Part shown: piece by piece, positions 59,248 to 61,786 of the stretch
Layout: the number at the start of each line of letters is the position of its first letter
Position numbering within the stretch: the first letter of the stretch is position 1
Assembly: GCA_938084845.1 (NCBI GenBank)
Contig: CALKEB010000051.1
Coordinates: 1 to 61,786 of the forward strand
DNA length: 61,786 nucleotides
Direction of reading: 5' to 3'
Source of the DNA: an uncultured Polaribacter sp.
Lineage (GTDB): Bacteria; Bacteroidota; Bacteroidia; Flavobacteriales; Flavobacteriaceae
The notes under the pieces: generated by a model
Database searches by the model: none
What the model was told of the DNA's origin: nothing
What the model saw: only the letters and a program-made list of their open reading frames with translations
Made by a program: the position numbers and the translations under genes

Positions 59248-59658
59248 TTGGGACGAATTTTAGCCATAGATTTTGGTAAAAAAAGAACAGGTATTGCAAT
59301 CACCGACGAGCTAAAAATCATTGCTTCTGGATTAACTACTGTAGCTACAGGAGAATTACTTGATTTTCTTAAAGATTACCTCTCTAAAGAAAAAGTAACT
59401 CTCTTTTTGGTTGGCAAACCGAAACAAATGAATAATTTAGACAGCGAAAGTGAAGTTTTAATCAAACCATTTCTTAAGAAATTAACCACTGCATTTCCAA
59501 ACATCCCAATTGAACGTGTGGATGAACGTTTTACTTCAAAAATGGCTTTTCAAACTATGATAGATGGTGGATTAAAGAAAAAACAACGAAGAGATAAGGG
59601 CTTGATTGATGAAATAAGTGCTACAATCATTTTACAATCTTACTTGTATAGTCAATAA
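59248..59658 (+). CDS. ruvX: Holliday junction resolvase-like protein YqgF
   Basis: A 136-residue RNase H-like protein of the YqgF/RuvX family, essential in many bacteria and implicated in 16S rRNA 5'-end maturation as well as junction resolution. RILAIDFGKKRTGIAITDEL (3-22) carries the first catalytic aspartate (D7). VGKPKQMNN (about 56-64) and VDERFTSKMAF (about 93-103) carry the conserved glutamate region, and DKGLIDEISATIIL the final acidic residue. The start is TTG; no ATG is near and the conserved GRILAIDFG follows directly. def follows after 67 bp. Confidence 0.93.
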   Translation: MGRILAIDFGKKRTGIAITDELKIIASGLTTVATGELLDFLKDYLSKEKVTLFLVGKPKQMNNLDSESEVLIKPFLKKLTTAFPNIPIERVDERFTSKMAFQTMIDGGLKKKQRRDKGLIDEISATIILQSYLYSQ

Positions 59659-59697
59659 TTTTAGCCTTAAATAATCGCAATTAGTAAATCTTAATTG

Positions 59698-59705
59698 TAT
59701 TTTTG
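59698..59705 (+). promoter_or_regulatory. Promoter -7 box of def
   Basis: TATTTTTG matches TAnnTTTG and ends 20 bp before the def ATG. Confidence 0.5.
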
Positions 59706-59725
59706 CGAACTGAAAAACAAAAGAT

Positions 59726-60316
59726 ATGATACTACCTATTGTTGCTTATGGAGATCCTGTTTTAAGGAAAATGGGAAAAGAAATAGACCAAGATTACCCT
59801 AATTTAAAAGAACTTATTGCTAACATGAAAGAAACCATGTACAATGCTTCTGGGGTTGGTTTAGCTGCCCCGCAAATAGGGAAGGCAATTCGTCTTTTTG
59901 TAATTGATGCTTCACCTTTTGCAGAGGACGATAATTTGGAAGAAGAAGAAAAAACTACTTTAAAAAACTTTGTTAGAGTTTATATTAATCCAAAAATCCT
60001 TAACGAAGAGGGAGAGGAATGGACTTTTAATGAAGGTTGTTTAAGTATCCCTGATGTAAGGGAAGATGTAACACGTAAATCTAAAGTTACATTAGCATAT
60101 CAAGACGAAGACTTTACTACGCAAACAGAAGTACTAGATGGTTTAGCTGCTAGAGTTTTTCAGCATGAATACGATCATATTGAAGGGGTGCTATTTACAG
60201 ACAAAGTGTCTTCACTAAAAAAAAGATTAATTAAACGAAAATTAGAAAATATTTCTAAAGGAAAAATTAGAGCAGATTACAGAATGCGTTTTCCAAATTT
60301 AAAGAAGCAAAAATAA
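59726..60316 (+). CDS. def: Peptide deformylase
   Basis: Def removes the N-formyl group from nascent proteins and uses a bound Fe2+. It has 196 residues. The three motifs are complete: GVGLAAPQIG (43-52), EGCLSIP (103-109, metal ligand C105) and QHEYDHIEGVLF (146-157, ligands H147 and H151, catalytic E148). An acidic insertion, FAEDDNLEEEEKT (about 65-77), between motifs 1 and 2 is common in Bacteroidota. It is followed by the DUF5606 gene after 19 bp and then mazG on the same strand. Confidence 0.97.
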   Translation: MILPIVAYGDPVLRKMGKEIDQDYPNLKELIANMKETMYNASGVGLAAPQIGKAIRLFVIDASPFAEDDNLEEEEKTTLKNFVRVYINPKILNEEGEEWTFNEGCLSIPDVREDVTRKSKVTLAYQDEDFTTQTEVLDGLAARVFQHEYDHIEGVLFTDKVSSLKKRLIKRKLENISKGKIRADYRMRFPNLKKQK

Positions 60317-60335
60317 AACACATAAAAATATTAAT

Positions 60336-60755
60336 ATGGAATTTAGTAAAATAATTTCAGTAACTGGTAAACCTGGCTTATATCAAGTTCTTTCCCAGTC
60401 AAAAAATGCTATTATTGTTCAAGGTATTAATGACAGCAAAAGAATAGCAATTAATGCTACTCAAAATGTTAGTTTATTAGAAAATATTGCCATTTATACT
60501 TATGAAGAAGATTTACCTTTATTAGAAGTTTTTAAAGCAATGTCTGAAAAAACAAATGGTGAAAAAGCAATTTCTCACAAAGAAAGTGGCAACAAATTAA
60601 CAAGCTTTTTTGCAGAAGTTTTACCAAATTATGATGATGAAAGAGTATACACATCTAACATTAAAAAAGTAATTCAGTGGTTTAACATCTTAATAGATGC
60701 TGGTATGGATTTCTCTGTAGTAACTGAAGAAAACACTATAGAAGAAACTGAATAA
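60336..60755 (+). CDS. DUF5606 protein
   Basis: A 139-residue soluble protein of the Bacteroidota family DUF5606. The N-terminal half is a small beta-barrel-like module: KIISVTGKPGLYQVLSQSKN (5-24), IIVQGINDSKRIAINA and ENIAIYTYEEDLPLLEVFKA. A helical region (about 72-135) follows, with WFNILIDAGMDFSVV. There is no signal peptide or membrane segment. The function is unknown. It lies between def and mazG, a conserved order in flavobacteria. Confidence 0.87.
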   Translation: MEFSKIISVTGKPGLYQVLSQSKNAIIVQGINDSKRIAINATQNVSLLENIAIYTYEEDLPLLEVFKAMSEKTNGEKAISHKESGNKLTSFFAEVLPNYDDERVYTSNIKKVIQWFNILIDAGMDFSVVTEENTIEETE

Positions 60756-60802
60756 AATTTCAGTAAAATAGCAAGTTTACTTGCCTAAATTAAGTTTGTA
60801 AA

Positions 60803-61582
60803 ATGAATTCTCGAAAAGAACAACTTGCTGCATTTAATCGTCTATTAGATATTATGGATGATTTGCGTGAAAAATGTCCTTGGGATAAAAAACAAACTTT
60901 AGAAAGCCTAAGACACTTAACCATAGAAGAAACCTATGAGTTAGCAGATGCCATTCTTGATAATGATTTACCCGAAATCAAAAAAGAATTGGGAGACGTT
61001 TTATTGCATATTGTTTTCTACGCAAAAATTGGAAGTGAAAAAAAAGCATTTGATATTGCAGATGTTGCCAATAGTATTTCTGATAAATTAATTGATAGGC
61101 ATCCTCATATTTATGGTGATGTTAAAGTTGAAAATGAAAATGATGTAAAACGCAATTGGGAGCAACTAAAACTAAAAGAAGGAAAAAGTTCTGTTTTAGA
61201 AGGTGTTCCTAAAAGTCTACCTGCAGTTGTTAAAGCAAATCGCATACAAGATAAAGTTGCAGGTGTTGGTTTTGACTGGGAAAAACCAGAACAAGTTTGG
61301 GAGAAAGTACAAGAAGAGCTTTCTGAACTTAATGAAGAAATTAACGCAGGTAATAAAGAAAACATAGAAAAAGAATTTGGAGATGTTTTATTCTCTATGA
61401 TTAACTATGCTCGTTTTATAAATGTGAATCCAGAAAATGCTTTAGAGAAAACGAATAAGAAGTTTATTAATCGTTTTCAATACCTAGAAGAAACTGCTAA
61501 AAAAGACGGCAAAAATCTATCTGACATGTCTTTAACTGAAATGGATGTTTACTGGGAAGCTTCAAAAAAACACTTTTCTTAG
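60803..61582 (+). CDS. mazG: Nucleoside triphosphate pyrophosphohydrolase
   Basis: MazG hydrolyses NTPs and dNTPs to monophosphates and clears non-canonical nucleotides. Its 259 residues have two MazG domains. The first (about 20-100) has CPWDKKQTLESLRHLTIEETYE and the metal-binding KKELGDVLLHIVFYA. The second (about 165-250) has ELSELNEEI and EKEFGDVLFSMINYARF. Each carries the expected ExxE...ExxD set. RHPHIYGDVKV between the domains is typical. It is complete and follows the DUF5606 gene by 47 bp. Confidence 0.95.
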   Translation: MNSRKEQLAAFNRLLDIMDDLREKCPWDKKQTLESLRHLTIEETYELADAILDNDLPEIKKELGDVLLHIVFYAKIGSEKKAFDIADVANSISDKLIDRHPHIYGDVKVENENDVKRNWEQLKLKEGKSSVLEGVPKSLPAVVKANRIQDKVAGVGFDWEKPEQVWEKVQEELSELNEEINAGNKENIEKEFGDVLFSMINYARFINVNPENALEKTNKKFINRFQYLEETAKKDGKNLSDMSLTEMDVYWEASKKHFS

Positions 61583-61649
61583 TTCGCTTATATTCAGTTT
61601 TTTATTGTTGTATTTTTTTTATCTTTAACAGGATGAAAATATAAACAAT

Positions 61650-61786
61650 ATGAGATTAAGCAGAATCACAATACTACTTGCAATAATTTTAATATCTTCT
61701 TTAGCTACTTCTTGCATTGTAAGTAACAGCAAAGAAAATACATTCGTAGATAAAAAGTCCAATCAAGAAGATTATGATAAAGTTGA
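61650..61786 (+). CDS. Lipoprotein, 5' end only (cut by window edge)
   Basis: Only 45 codons are present, running off the right edge. The N terminus is a clear lipoprotein signal: basic start MRLSRI, hydrophobic core TILLAIILISSLATS, then the lipidated cysteine (about residue 22), followed by a polar stretch (SNSKENTFVDKKSNQEDYDK). The family cannot be told from this fragment. It starts 67 bp after mazG on the same strand. Confidence 0.7.
   Translation, partial: MRLSRITILLAIILISSLATSCIVSNSKENTFVDKKSNQEDYDKV

Noticed and set aside
1..61786. tRNA genes, CRISPR arrays, insertion sequences, prophage and toxin-antitoxin pairs
   Set aside because: I looked for cloverleaf ends, regular spacer repeats, transposases, integrases and paired small ORFs and found none that could be supported.

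Overview
The window is 61.8 kb of AT-rich chromosome from a member of the Bacteroidota, almost certainly a Flavobacteriaceae of the marine Polaribacter/Tenacibaculum kind; the genus cannot be fixed from this sequence alone. Support comes from families largely confined to that group (DUF4295 behind L28-L33, DUF4199, DUF5606), a bacillithiol gene (bshC), menaquinone genes, short lipoprotein signals ending in SC, absence of clear Shine-Dalgarno sites, and many start codons preceded by the Bacteroidota -7 promoter box TAnnTTTG.

Layout. 1-3983 (minus): leucine operon leuC-leuD-leuA-leuB, cut at the left edge. 4247-8000: Mpo1-like membrane protein, CsaA-like tRNA-binding protein, a 53-residue Pmp3 protein and a secreted M14 zinc carboxypeptidase. 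8059-18433: FAD/Fe-S oxidoreductase (YdiJ type), valS, secreted DUF1573 protein, aminotransferase, murB, a small four-cysteine membrane protein, an ECF sigma factor and lipA. 18434-19014: a gene-free stretch with two terminators, a sigma-54-like promoter and unexplained repeats. 19015-22170: a cysteine/cystathionine synthase-like enzyme, then a decayed bicarbonate-transport locus: sbtA pseudogene, a 102-residue unknown protein and a divergent CbbR/CmpR-like LysR regulator. 22178-34741: LolC/E-like permease, NamZ-like lipoprotein, YkgJ-type protein, argS, lpdA, a cytoplasmic DUF1573 protein, a membrane protein, rlmF, bshC and a second M14 carboxypeptidase. 34778-39755 (minus): rimO, amidase lipoprotein, ftsY, DUF4295, rpmG, rpmB. 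39834-47582: cinA, FAA hydrolase, purU, menB, an esterase-fold protein lacking its nucleophile, a CvfB-like protein, menD and fsa. 47770-61786: orphan lipoprotein, SDR, the SRP RNA gene, DUF4199 protein, GT2, phosphohexomutase, MsbA-like ABC exporter, CCA transferase, two envelope glycan genes, dapD, ruvX, def, DUF5606, mazG and a cut-off lipoprotein.

Most of the window is housekeeping: amino-acid synthesis (Leu, Lys/mDAP, Cys), translation (valS, argS, def, rimO, rlmF, cca, L28, L33), protein targeting (ftsY and the SRP RNA are both here), cofactors (lipoate, menaquinone, bacillithiol, formyl-THF) and envelope turnover (murB, NamZ-like muramidase, LPS-type glycosyltransferases, MsbA-like exporter).

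The parts most worth a second look are the degraded SbtA bicarbonate transporter next to an intact CbbR/CmpR-like regulator with a 16-bp palindrome in the divergent promoter; the repeat-rich 18.4-19.0 kb gap with a possible sigma-54-driven small RNA; and an esterase-fold protein that appears catalytically dead. I saw no CRISPR array, tRNA gene, insertion sequence or prophage, and no convincing novel multi-gene defence or secretion system.
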